Shown here: positions 1 through 5,854 of the stretch, in pieces
Layout of the letters: every line of letters begins with the position of its first letter
How positions within the stretch are numbered: the first letter of the stretch is position 1
DNA from: Actinomycetota bacterium
GTDB lineage: Bacteria > Actinomycetota > Thermoleophilia > UBA2241
Assembly: GCA_003157715.1 (NCBI GenBank)
Contig: PMKK01000201.1
Span: 3,064 to 17,279, forward strand
Reading direction: 5' to 3'
DNA: 14,216 bases
The notes under the pieces: generated by a model
What the model saw: only the letters and a program-made list of their open reading frames with translations
Told to the model about the DNA's origin: nothing
Databases searched by the model: none
Position numbers and translations under genes: made by a program

Positions 1-25
1 CTTTCACCCCGGCGAGCGCGAGGCC

Positions 26-235
26 ATGGCCGGTCTGCGACAGAGCTACCGGCTCGGCGACGAGGTGCTGACGCCATGCGCGGTCTGCGATGAGGAAGAG
101 CTCGAGGTGCTCGGCGCCCAGATCGACTTCTGCGAGACCCACGGCGTGGCTCTCGGCTACACCTACACGCTGCGCTGCAGCGGCTGTCACACGCTCCGCG
201 TCGAGGAAGACCACCAGTTCCGCTGTCAGGACTGA
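26..235 (+). CDS. Small Cys-rich (zinc-ribbon-like) protein, possibly 5'-truncated by the window edge
   Basis: A 69-residue reading from ATG at 26. It carries CAVC near residues 18-21, a CETHG segment around residue 36, CSGC near residues 51-54 and a final Cys three residues from the end. This spacing fits a small zinc-binding fold, but I do not recognise a named family. The frame stays open upstream to the first base of the window (it would add F-H-P-G-E-R-E-A), and the sequence just before ATG 26 is only a weak ribosome binding site (GAGG very close to the start). The true start may therefore lie outside the window and the protein may be longer. Codon third positions are strongly G/C, as expected for a real gene. 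Function unknown. Confidence 0.55.
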   Translation: MAGLRQSYRLGDEVLTPCAVCDEEELEVLGAQIDFCETHGVALGYTYTLRCSGCHTLRVEEDHQFRCQD

Positions 236-354
236 GCTTCGCGGTCGCTTGCGACGCGCAGTCCGATCCCTGCCTTCAGGCGTCGCCAGTACTGGGCACG
301 GAAGAGGCCCCGCGACCCATAAAGCTTGTCCGTACGTGACCCGATAGACATAGC

Positions 355-588
355 GTGACAACGAATGGCCACATTGAGTACGAAGCTTTCAGGATGGCCC
401 TTCAAGACGTTCGTCAGCGCGGCATCGCCTCTCGCATCTGCCTCCCGTTCGCGGCCCGGTCCGGGCACGTCGTGAACATCGGCGGCGAGGAGTACAGGCT
501 GCAGGCGCGGGTGACGCACGAAGGTGAGCTCGCGAGCATTCTGGCCGACGACGATCAGGTCGCCGGCTATCGCGTCACTCGAGCCTAA
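355..588 (+). CDS. Hypothetical protein, 77 residues
   Basis: Read from GTG 355; an in-frame ATG at 394 is an alternative start that would give a 64-residue protein. Neither start has a convincing Shine-Dalgarno sequence. The N-terminal half is polar and helical (ALQDVRQRG), and the C-terminal half alternates like beta strands (VNIGGEEYRLQARV, then an acidic turn and VAGYRV). Codon third positions are G/C-rich, which supports coding. The TAA stop overlaps the TAG stop of the convergent glycosyltransferase gene by a few bases. I do not recognise the family. A competing minus-strand frame across the same bases has no ribosome binding site and is treated as a shadow. Confidence 0.5.
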   Translation: MTTNGHIEYEAFRMALQDVRQRGIASRICLPFAARSGHVVNIGGEEYRLQARVTHEGELASILADDDQVAGYRVTRA

Positions 589-1535
589 AGACTTCGGTAG
601 AGCTGCAGGGTCCGGCGCGCCGCTGCGCGCAGGCTCTGGGTCTCCGCCACGGCGCGTCCGGCTACCCGGGGCTCGCCGGCGGTGAACAGCGCGTCGAGAT
701 GCTCGCTCCAGCGCGCCGCGTCGAAGGGCGCACACAGGCAGCCTTCGATGCCGGCCAGCAGCGTAGGCGCCACTCCCACCGGGGTGCTCAGCACCGGCAC
801 GTCGCAGGCCAGCGCCTCGACACAGGCCAGCCCGTAGCCCTCGCGCTGCGAGGTGACGACCACCGCGTCGGCCGCATTCAGCCACCAGGGCATCTCGGCG
901 CGCGGGCGCCCGAAGACCGCCTTGAGCTCGACCTCGGGGCGAGTGGCGGCCAGACGCTCGATGAGCGCCCGCGCGTCGGCGTAGCGCTTCTCGGGTCGTT
1001 GTGGGTCGGCGGGAAAGACGACTAGGCGCTGTCCCGGTCGCGCGCCGATCCCCAGGCGGCCGCGCGCCTCGGCGCGTGACAGGGGACGGAACTGCTCGAG
1101 GTCGACTCCCGGCGGGATGACGGCCGCGACGGGGAAGGGGCAGCGCGCGGCGAGTTCGTCGGAGACGGCCACGACCGCCGCCGCGCGCCGCGCGACGAGG
1201 CTCGTGAGCCGCTTGACGACGGGGTGGTGGCAGTCGCGTCCATGAACGGTGAGCACGAGCGGCAGGCGCCGCGGCGCGGCCAGCGCGACGATCCCCGACA
1301 AGCCGTAGTGGGCGTGCACGATGTCGGCCTCGACGTCGGTGAGCGCGAGCTCGAGGGCGGCCAAGGCGTAACGCCAGGGCCGCCGGCGGGCGTCCCAGTG
1401 AAACACTTCGACTTCGACTGCGCCGGTCGCCCGCAGCCCCGCGACCTGGTCGGCCACGAACACGCCGTAGGAGGGGCTCGCCGCCGACGGGTACATGTTG
1501 GCGACGATCAGGACGCGGAGGCGGTCGGCAGTCAT
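585..1535 (-). CDS. GT4-family (GT-B fold) glycosyltransferase
   Basis: A 316-residue protein read from ATG 1535, which gives the usual GT-B opening (residues 6-14, RVLIVANMY). A longer reading from ATG 1571 adds 12 residues that look unlike coding. The GT4 family transfers a sugar from a nucleotide-sugar donor to an acceptor, often for cell-surface glycan or glycolipid. Supporting motifs are HAHYG near residue 75, TVHGRD near 97-101, PPGVDLEQF near 141-149, the donor-phosphate-binding R/K pair in QRPEKR near 179-184, and a complete EX7E motif (E232 to E240, in REGYGLACVEAL). There is no membrane helix or signal peptide, so it should act at the cytoplasmic face. It lies downstream of the SdpI-family gene on the same strand, about 70 bases away. 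Donor and acceptor cannot be read from sequence. Confidence 0.87.
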   Translation of the reverse strand: MTADRLRVLIVANMYPSAASPSYGVFVADQVAGLRATGAVEVEVFHWDARRRPWRYALAALELALTDVEADIVHAHYGLSGIVALAAPRRLPLVLTVHGRDCHHPVVKRLTSLVARRAAAVVAVSDELAARCPFPVAAVIPPGVDLEQFRPLSRAEARGRLGIGARPGQRLVVFPADPQRPEKRYADARALIERLAATRPEVELKAVFGRPRAEMPWWLNAADAVVVTSQREGYGLACVEALACDVPVLSTPVGVAPTLLAGIEGCLCAPFDAARWSEHLDALFTAGEPRVAGRAVAETQSLRAAARRTLQLYRSL

Positions 1536-1605
1536 GGCCGAGAGCCTAGCCGCCGCGGGGTCGTGCGGCAACGGCGGCAGGCGGCCTGGGCGCGGGCCAC
1601 GCGGC

Positions 1606-1944
1606 CTACCCGGTCTCGCGGGCGGCGCGTCCCGCCACGCGCGTCCCGACCCCTACCAGCACGCCCATGATGCCCGTCAGCACGAGCAGGCAGAGGCCGC
1701 TCGCCAGTTCGTTCGGACGCGTGGCGAGCAGGGCGACGGCGCCGATGGTTACCACGGCGCCGGCGGCCTCGAGCCAGGGAGCCGCGGCCGCGTGACCGGT
1801 GCGCCAGGCCTCTTCGCTGCGCAGGAGGCTGGGCGTGCGGATGCCGACGACGTAGTTACGCGGCAGACGGCCGCCGGCGGCCAGCAGGGCGGTCACCAGG
1901 ATGGCGAGGCCGGCTCCGAGCAGAGCGACGTAAGCGGCCGTCAC
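1606..1944 (-). CDS. SdpI-family integral membrane protein
   Basis: A 112-residue protein from GTG 1944. It has three hydrophobic segments (residues about 4-24, 61-76 and 83-102). Between the first two is the SdpI/YhfL signature: RLPRNYVVGIRTP at 26-38 followed by SEEAWRTGHAAAAPWL at 43-58. In Bacillus, SdpI is the immunity protein and signal receptor for the SdpC toxin, but most family members outside Firmicutes have no assigned partner and no SdpC-like toxin is visible here. There is no clear Shine-Dalgarno sequence. The gene sits between the large DUF2510/peptidase gene and the glycosyltransferase on the same strand. Assignment to the family is solid; the immunity role is not supported by this context. 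Confidence 0.85.
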   Translation of the reverse strand: MTAAYVALLGAGLAILVTALLAAGGRLPRNYVVGIRTPSLLRSEEAWRTGHAAAAPWLEAAGAVVTIGAVALLATRPNELASGLCLLVLTGIMGVLVGVGTRVAGRAARETG

Positions 1945-2050
1945 TGTGGCGTTCGGCCGGGCGCCGTGACAGTCGCGAAGGCCGATGGTGCCGCGCTCAT
2001 GACGCGGTCCGCTCGTGACCCACGGGGACGGCCCTCATGGCTTGGTCGGA

Positions 2051-4333
2051 TCATGCGGCGATCCTACCAAGACCGGGGAGGCCCGCACTACCAGAAGGCG
2101 ACGCGCCGCGTCGTGCCTGCCAGCCGCGAGCCAGCGCGAGGACCGCCAGCCAGACGAGAGCGAGCGCGGTCAGCACGCCATGCCAGGACTCAGCTGGCAG
2201 CGAGTGACGCACGACGCGCCCGAAGAGCGTCCAGACCGATGGAGAGTCCGACGAAATGGCGACGGTGAAAGCGCTGCCGCCGCCGGTCAGGGCGGAGGTC
2301 GTGGTTTCGCGAGCCAGGCGGCTCGAACCGATCTCCGAGTCGTTCGGGTGATAGGCGCCGAGCGGCAGCCCGTCAACGGTGCAGCGTGCGAACCGCACGA
2401 GTCCGAAAGCGTCGATCGGCATCTGCCCTGCATCCGACGATCGCGCCTCCGCGATGACCTCGGCCGACGCGCTGACCGCCCGCTTGCTGCTCTGAGTGGT
2501 CGTGAACGAGCTTCGGGTCGTTCTGTCCACCAGTTTGAGCACGAACGTGTGCGGGCCGCGGCGCGTGACACTCGCCGTCACGACGTCACCGGGAGCCACC
2601 ACCGGCATGTCGATCCGCCGCGATGGACCCGGGTACATCTCGAACCAGGCCCAGCCGTCCAGGGACGTGCCGATCTGTTCGACCGTGCCGTTCTCCCAGC
2701 CGTCGAGCCCCACCCAGAAGCTCGTCGACGACTCACGGCCGGCCTGGCTTGCCGGCGCCTTGGGCTGGGTCCAGGTCGCGGTGACGTTCCTGAAAGGTCC
2801 ACCGCTCGCCGCATAGCCGGCCCAGTTGGGGCTGAGAGCGTCGGGCTGCAGGGCGACCACCAGAAGAAGGAGCGACAAGCCGCAGGCCAGCGCGCCGCCG
2901 GCGATCGACCGCTTGCGGAAGCGCCGCGGTGTGACGGTGGCGACCAGCGCCAGACAAAGCACGATGCCCACCACGACCATGCCCAGGGCGAGGCCGCGCG
3001 CGAGACCGTTCAGCACCAGTCCGCCGCGCGCGAGCCAGTCGCCGTCGGGGCCGGACGGCAGGACAGCCCAATACGACCACCAGGCGGTGGCCGACAGAAC
3101 GCTGCCTCCGGTCAGCAGAGCCGGCCCGAGCAGGCCCGGGAGGGCAACGAGCGTCCAGAGGCGGCTGTGTTGCGCCGCAGCGGCGCCGTTCTCGGGAGCG
3201 ACCGCATCCGCCGCCGGGCCACCCCATGGCCGGCGCAGGCGCACCAGCGCGATGCCCGGCGTGAAGGCCAGCGAGATCGCGAGGATCGCGTTGGGCAGGA
3301 CCGCGATGCCGCTCGCGCAGAGATTGAGGGCCACCCCGAAGGGGACCAGCGTGATCACCATCGCGGTGGTACCGGTACGCCGGGAGAGGCGGCTCGGCAG
3401 TGCTACGACCCTCAGTGCCAGGCAGATGACGACGGCCATGGCGAGGTCGAGGCCGGCGACCAGGATCCGCGTGTGGGCTGAGGCGTCGCCGTTGAAGCGC
3501 ATGCCGCGAAGCTCCGGCCGCACCGCGAGCGCCGCGGACAGCACGAAGCAGGAGCGCAGGACGATGAAGGCGGGCGCCGCAAGTCCTGGAAGAGCCGTCA
3601 GAATGCGATTGCGGCGAGCTCTGCGCTTCTTGCGCATCGAGCGCTGAGCCTCGTCGAGCTCCGACGCGAAAGACGGTCGGTCGGTGCTCGATTCTGTGGC
3701 GTCCCAATCTCTGTAGGCGTATCTGAAGAGGGCGATGTAGAGCGGCAGGCTGACGACCAGCCCGAACAGATCGCTGAGCCCCGGACTCTGGCTCGAGATT
3801 GTCGGTGCGATCAGCAGGTTGAAGACCAGGTCCCACGCGATCATGCCAAAGGCGTAGGGCTTCCAGAACGAGGCAGAGAGGACCTTCTTGTCCCAGGCGT
3901 GCAGGTAGAGAACCACAAGTGAAGGAGCGCTGACGATCAGATCGACGACTCCGGCTGCTCCCAGGGTCTGGACCTCCGAGACGGCCGAGGCCACCAGAGC
4001 CAACGTGATCGGGATCGCGTAGAGGTGCCAGAGCAGTCGACCCGCGAGATGGTGGCGGCGGAGCCGGGCGGCAGCGGTGCGCGTCGGCCCCTGCGGCGTG
4101 ACCGACGTCCGTGCGGAGGGCGCATCTAAGGGCTCTTCTGCAACGTAGCCGGTCCAGACGGCGCCGTCCCAGAAGCGGCCGCGGTGTTGGCCCCAGGGGT
4201 CGGGATACCACCCTGGCGGGGTCATACCGGCCTGCCGCGACGCCGCGTCGGTCTGCTCGGTGTCGGTCTGCCCGGGCGTGCCAGCGTCGGACCGCCCGGC
4301 AGGGACCGTGTCGGTGTGCTCCCCCGCGTCCAT
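2051..4333 (-). CDS. DUF2510 / polytopic membrane protein with a G1 (eqolisin) glutamic peptidase domain
   Basis: A 760-residue protein from ATG 4333, with a strong GGGGGGAG ribosome binding site a few bases upstream. Residues 39-63 are a DUF2510 motif (PPGWYPDPWG...FWDGAVWTGYV), common at the cytosolic N terminus of actinobacterial membrane proteins. Roughly ten hydrophobic helices follow between 98 and 497. Residues about 501-697 resemble the eqolisin fold: SPNWAGY at 501-507, TATWTQP at 518-524, SFWVGLDG at 538-545, VEQIG at 551-555, WAWFEMYP at 561-568, ASAEVIAEA at 622-630 and FGLVRF at 643-648. Eqolisins use a Gln/Glu dyad; Gln553 and Glu625 fit it. A last helix (719-736) precedes a basic tail. 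The peptidase domain should therefore face the outside, anchored on both sides. Substrate unknown. It is probably active only in acid conditions if it behaves like fungal relatives. Confidence 0.8.
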   Translation of the reverse strand: MDAGEHTDTVPAGRSDAGTPGQTDTEQTDAASRQAGMTPPGWYPDPWGQHRGRFWDGAVWTGYVAEEPLDAPSARTSVTPQGPTRTAAARLRRHHLAGRLLWHLYAIPITLALVASAVSEVQTLGAAGVVDLIVSAPSLVVLYLHAWDKKVLSASFWKPYAFGMIAWDLVFNLLIAPTISSQSPGLSDLFGLVVSLPLYIALFRYAYRDWDATESSTDRPSFASELDEAQRSMRKKRRARRNRILTALPGLAAPAFIVLRSCFVLSAALAVRPELRGMRFNGDASAHTRILVAGLDLAMAVVICLALRVVALPSRLSRRTGTTAMVITLVPFGVALNLCASGIAVLPNAILAISLAFTPGIALVRLRRPWGGPAADAVAPENGAAAAQHSRLWTLVALPGLLGPALLTGGSVLSATAWWSYWAVLPSGPDGDWLARGGLVLNGLARGLALGMVVVGIVLCLALVATVTPRRFRKRSIAGGALACGLSLLLLVVALQPDALSPNWAGYAASGGPFRNVTATWTQPKAPASQAGRESSTSFWVGLDGWENGTVEQIGTSLDGWAWFEMYPGPSRRIDMPVVAPGDVVTASVTRRGPHTFVLKLVDRTTRSSFTTTQSSKRAVSASAEVIAEARSSDAGQMPIDAFGLVRFARCTVDGLPLGAYHPNDSEIGSSRLARETTTSALTGGGSAFTVAISSDSPSVWTLFGRVVRHSLPAESWHGVLTALALVWLAVLALARGWQARRGASPSGSAGLPGLGRIAA

Positions 4334-4467
4334 TCGCGCTCCCCCCGAGGCATGCCGGCCGGCCCTGGCGTCGACTCCGCCCGCCTGCGTTCATTCTAGG
4401 GCCTGGGGATCGGCGCGGCGACCGGGGACGGTCGTGCCTGGCCCGCGTCGCGGCACTCGACGGCACT

Positions 4468-4497
4468 CGGCCAGGCCCCCGGCCGGGGGCCTGGCCG
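4468..4497 (-). terminator. 30-bp perfect palindrome, candidate terminator of the tRNA-Tyr/tRNA-Thr transcript
   Basis: The bases form a gapless inverted repeat with half-site CGGCCAGGCCCCCGG. As RNA it would fold into a very stable hairpin with a loop of about four bases. It lies downstream of the leftward tRNA genes and upstream of the leftward peptidase gene, where a terminator would insulate the two. There is no T-run after it on either strand, so it would be a tail-less terminator of the kind proposed for high-GC actinobacteria. A protein-binding site is the alternative. Confidence 0.4.
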
Positions 4498-4590
4498 TGA
4501 CGGGTGACAGCGTTCGCCGCGAATCGAGAGGGCGGGGAGCGATGGCTGCGAAGAGGGGGACGAAAAGTGGCAGGGGAGGGCTACGAAGGG

Positions 4591-4621
4591 AGGGCCGCGA
4601 AGGGGGAAGGGCCGCGAAGGG
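4591..4621. repeat. Imperfect purine-rich tandem repeat
   Basis: AGGGCCGCGAAGGG occurs at 4591-4604 and again at 4608-4621, with a weaker related copy just upstream (ACGAAGGGAGGG). The period is 17 bases. It lies just beyond the 3' end of tRNA-Thr. No function is evident. Confidence 0.6.
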
Positions 4622-4657
4622 AGGCCGAGAAATGGGGGTGTTCGAGCGGGGAGTTCG

Positions 4658-4733
4658 TGGAGCCCGGTCGCGGATTCGAACCGCGGACCCCTTGCTTACC
4701 ATGCAAGTGCTCTACCGACTGAGCTAACCGGGC
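4658..4733 (-). tRNA. tRNA-Thr (anticodon GGT)
   Basis: The minus strand folds as a standard 76-base tRNA. The acceptor stem GCCCGGT pairs with ACCGGGC. The D arm has TTAGCTCAGTCGGTAGAGC. The anticodon stem CTTGC/GCAAG encloses loop ATGGTAA with anticodon GGT. The T arm contains GTTCGAATC. The discriminator base is T and CCA is encoded (TGG at 4658-4660 on the plus strand). It lies five bases downstream of tRNA-Tyr and must be co-transcribed with it. Confidence 0.96.
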
Positions 4734-4738
4734 TTTGC

Positions 4739-4823
4739 TGGTGGGGGAGCTAGGATTTGAACCTAGGTAGGCTGCGCCAACGGATTTACAGTCCGCCCCC
4801 TTTAACCACTCGGGCACTCCCCC
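4739..4823 (-). tRNA. tRNA-Tyr (anticodon GTA)
   Basis: An 85-base class II tRNA on the minus strand. The acceptor stem GGGGGAG pairs with CTCCCCC. The anticodon stem GCGGA/TCCGT encloses loop CTGTAAA with anticodon GTA. A long variable arm and a T arm with GTTCAAATC follow. The discriminator is A and CCA is encoded. The long variable arm is expected for bacterial tRNA-Tyr. It is the first gene of a Tyr-Thr tRNA unit. Confidence 0.96.
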
Positions 4824-4836
4824 GGGAGCGAGGTGC

Positions 4837-4865
4837 ATGGTACTCGAAAGGACCCCTGCTTTCAA
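4837..4865 (-). promoter_or_regulatory. Promoter of the tRNA-Tyr/tRNA-Thr unit
   Basis: On the minus strand, TTGAAA (4865-4860) and TACCAT (4842-4837) are separated by exactly 17 bases, close to the housekeeping sigma consensus. Predicted transcription starts about 7 bases before the tRNA-Tyr 5' end, as is usual for a stable RNA promoter. The -35 box falls inside a 22-base tandem repeat. Confidence 0.8.
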
Positions 4866-4904
4866 CCGAGCAGACCCCCTCGTTCGACCGAGCGGACCCC
4901 CTCG
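4861..4904. repeat. 22-bp tandem direct repeat overlapping the tRNA promoter
   Basis: Two adjacent 22-base copies (4861-4882 and 4883-4904) differ at two positions; the shared core is GACCCCCTCG preceded by ACCGAGC(A/G). A degraded third relative (CGAAAGGACCCC) lies at 4845-4856 within the promoter spacer. The first copy supplies the -35 box of the tRNA-Tyr promoter. Confidence 0.75.
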
Positions 4905-4945
4905 GAGCCGCCCCGCGAGGGACGCCCGCTGCGCTCAGGGAAGGC

Positions 4946-4979
4946 GCGCGGCGGGCGGGCGTATGCCCGCCCGCCGCGC
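4946..4979 (-). terminator. Strong hairpin after the 46-codon gene, likely terminator
   Basis: A perfect 15-bp stem (4946-4960 with 4965-4979) closes a GTAT loop. It begins 14 bases past the stop codon of the small leftward gene at 4994-5134, which is where an intrinsic terminator belongs. No T-run follows. It would also keep this transcript from running into the tRNA promoter region. Confidence 0.6.
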
Positions 4980-4993
4980 CGACCCGGATCGGT

Positions 4994-5134
4994 CTAGCGG
5001 ACCAGATTCCCAGCCAGGCCCTGAGAGGCGAGTGCGGCGTTGATCACGTCCTGATTGCGGCCGCGGGTGCTGCGCACTATGCCGTCCGGACCGATGAAGA
5101 ACAGCCATTGCTTGGTGGTGGTACGTGGTGCCAT
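4994..5134 (-). CDS. Small protein of 46 residues, unknown function
   Basis: Read on the minus strand from ATG 5134 to TAG 4994-4996. The protein begins MAPRTTTKQWLFFIGPDG and ends QGLAGNLVR; the middle is RSTRGRNQDVINAAL. A perfect AAGGAG ribosome binding site lies 10 bases upstream of the start (5150-5145), and a strong hairpin follows the stop codon. This start signal, codon bias and terminator together make a well-bounded monocistronic gene. The pattern (aromatic-hydrophobic strand, GPDG turn, basic patch, amphipathic helix) suggests a compact fold with a possible nucleic-acid-binding surface, but I do not recognise a named family. No signal peptide or membrane helix. Its place between two tRNA loci may be incidental. 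Confidence 0.7.
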   Translation of the reverse strand: MAPRTTTKQWLFFIGPDGIVRSTRGRNQDVINAALASQGLAGNLVR

Positions 5135-5251
5135 GTGGTCTCAACTCCTTGTGCATCGCTTGATGCGACGCGTGTGCCGGGCGCCGCCGGAAGTCACCCT
5201 TGAACGGGTGAGCCAGTCACGCCGATGGCGGTGAGTGGTGCGAATGGTGTG

Positions 5252-5281
5252 CGGCGGAGCCGGCCGTCGCCGGCTCCGCCG
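5252..5281. terminator. GC-rich hairpin, possible terminator
   Basis: A 13-bp perfect stem around a four-base CGTC loop; left arm CGGCGGAGCCGGC, right arm its complement. No T-run follows on either strand and no gene clearly ends next to it, so direction and role are open. Confidence 0.3.
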
Positions 5282-5647
5282 GCCCTGAAGGGGCTGCCGA
5301 GGGGGGATCGACAGCGGGGGTCTAGTGTGTCAGGGCACTTTTGGATGCAGCGCACGGCAAACGTGCGCGGTAAAGGTATGGTGGTTGCGCGAACGGGCCA
5401 TGCGCGCCGCCGAGTGGCTGTGTGCCTGGGTGGTCGCCGTGCGCATCGTCTCACGTCCTCGGTGTCCCCGAAGGGCCACGATTGTTTGTGAAGCCTTGCA
5501 CAGTATATCTACGTTCACCGTCGAAGCCAAACCCGCGATGGCCGAACTGTGAGCGTTGGGCTTGTACAGAGTGGCGTATGGTGGCGTGTCGTGGCGGATG
5601 ATACTGGCCGCGATGGACGGCACTTCCGAGATTCGGACACGGCTGGA

Positions 5648-5676
5648 TTGAGGCTCGCTGCGGAGTCTGCTAGCAT
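5648..5676 (+). promoter_or_regulatory. Promoter of tRNA-Met
   Basis: TTGAGG (5648-5653) and TAGCAT (5671-5676) lie 17 bases apart on the plus strand. The predicted start is near 5683, about 15 bases before the tRNA. This is a good match to a housekeeping sigma promoter. Confidence 0.75.
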
Positions 5677-5697
5677 GGGGAGCCCTCGCAGCCCAGT

Positions 5698-5774
5698 GGC
5701 GGCGTAGCTCAGTTGGTCAGAGCAGCGGAATCATAATCCGCGTGTCGGAGGTTCGAGTCCTCCCGCCGCTACCA
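5698..5774 (+). tRNA. tRNA-Met (anticodon CAT), the integration site of the adjacent element
   Basis: A 77-base tRNA. The acceptor stem GGCGGCG pairs with CGCCGCT (one G-T pair at the end). The D arm is GCTCAGTTGGTCAGAGC. The anticodon stem GCGGA/TCCGC encloses loop ATCATAA with anticodon CAT. The T arm contains GTTCGAGTC. The discriminator is A and CCA is encoded. The sequence resembles bacterial elongator tRNA-Met more than initiator tRNA, which would show three G-C pairs at the base of the anticodon stem. A lysidine-modified Ile2 tRNA cannot be fully excluded from the anticodon alone. A tyrosine recombinase gene ends 74 bases beyond it, so its 3' half is the probable attachment core. Confidence 0.94.
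5735..5774 (+). other. Probable attachment-site core (att) in the tRNA-Met 3' half
   Basis: Integrases of this class usually recombine at the anticodon-to-3'-end portion of a tRNA and leave the tRNA intact. The integrase gene lies immediately downstream and points toward the tRNA. The matching copy at the other end of the element was looked for to 14,216 and not found, so the exact core cannot be set. Confidence 0.5.
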
Positions 5775-5832
5775 ACGTTTTGCAGCAGTTTTCCTCTCAC
5801 CTGTGCTTCCGCTCCTGTCACCCTCTGGGCCA

Positions 5833-5854
5833 TTTGCTAGGCGTTTGCTAGGCG
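5833..5854. repeat. Tandem 11-bp direct repeat, candidate integrase arm-binding sites
   Basis: TTTGCTAGGCG is repeated exactly, 5833-5843 and 5844-5854. It spans the integrase stop codon (TAG on the minus strand at 5848-5850, with a second TAG one repeat unit further on) and lies about 60 bases inside the tRNA-Met attachment core. Paired short direct repeats at this distance are typical of the arm sites bound by the N-terminal domain of lambda-type integrases. A chance duplication of the gene's 3' end is the alternative. Confidence 0.45.

Larger units (their letters stand above)
4334..4657. other. Non-coding interval between the peptidase gene and tRNA-Thr
   Basis: No gene with a credible ribosome binding site and codon bias is visible on either strand. 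The stretch holds the peptidase gene's ribosome binding site (about 4341-4349), a 10-base tandem duplication (CGGCACTCGA, then CGGCACTCGG, 4451-4470), the long palindrome at 4468-4497, and a purine-rich repeat at 4571-4625. Confidence 0.6.
5135..5697. other. Gene-poor interval before tRNA-Met
   Basis: Apart from the ribosome binding site of the 46-codon gene (5145-5150) and the tRNA-Met promoter, no convincing gene is visible. Short inverted repeats occur at 5194-5211 (TCACCC/GGGTGA) and 5252-5281. A possible 50-codon plus-strand frame from ATG 5400 (beginning MRAAEWLCAWVVAV) lacks a ribosome binding site and loses its G/C third-position bias halfway, so it is not called. A promoter-like pair, TTGTTT and TATATC with 16 bases between (about 5483-5510, plus strand), has no evident gene after it. 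Confidence 0.5.

Noticed and set aside
226..885. Minus-strand frame of 219 codons, including a plausible-looking tail near 226-351
   Set aside because: No ribosome binding site, and most of it lies antisense to the hypothetical gene and the glycosyltransferase end. The protein is Arg/Ala-rich in the manner of GC-rich shadow frames.
2015..3481. Long plus-strand frame of 488 codons
   Set aside because: Antisense to the DUF2510/eqolisin gene, with a low-complexity Arg/Gln/Gly composition and no domain. The minus-strand gene has recognisable motifs and a strong ribosome binding site.
2733..4466. Second long minus-strand frame of 577 codons overlapping the peptidase gene
   Set aside because: Same strand but a different frame; composition is Arg/Pro/His-rich with no motif. 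It is a high-GC shadow.
4571..4625. CRISPR-like array
   Set aside because: The repeats are 14 bases with a 17-base period and 3-base spacers, purine-rich and imperfect. There are no cas genes.
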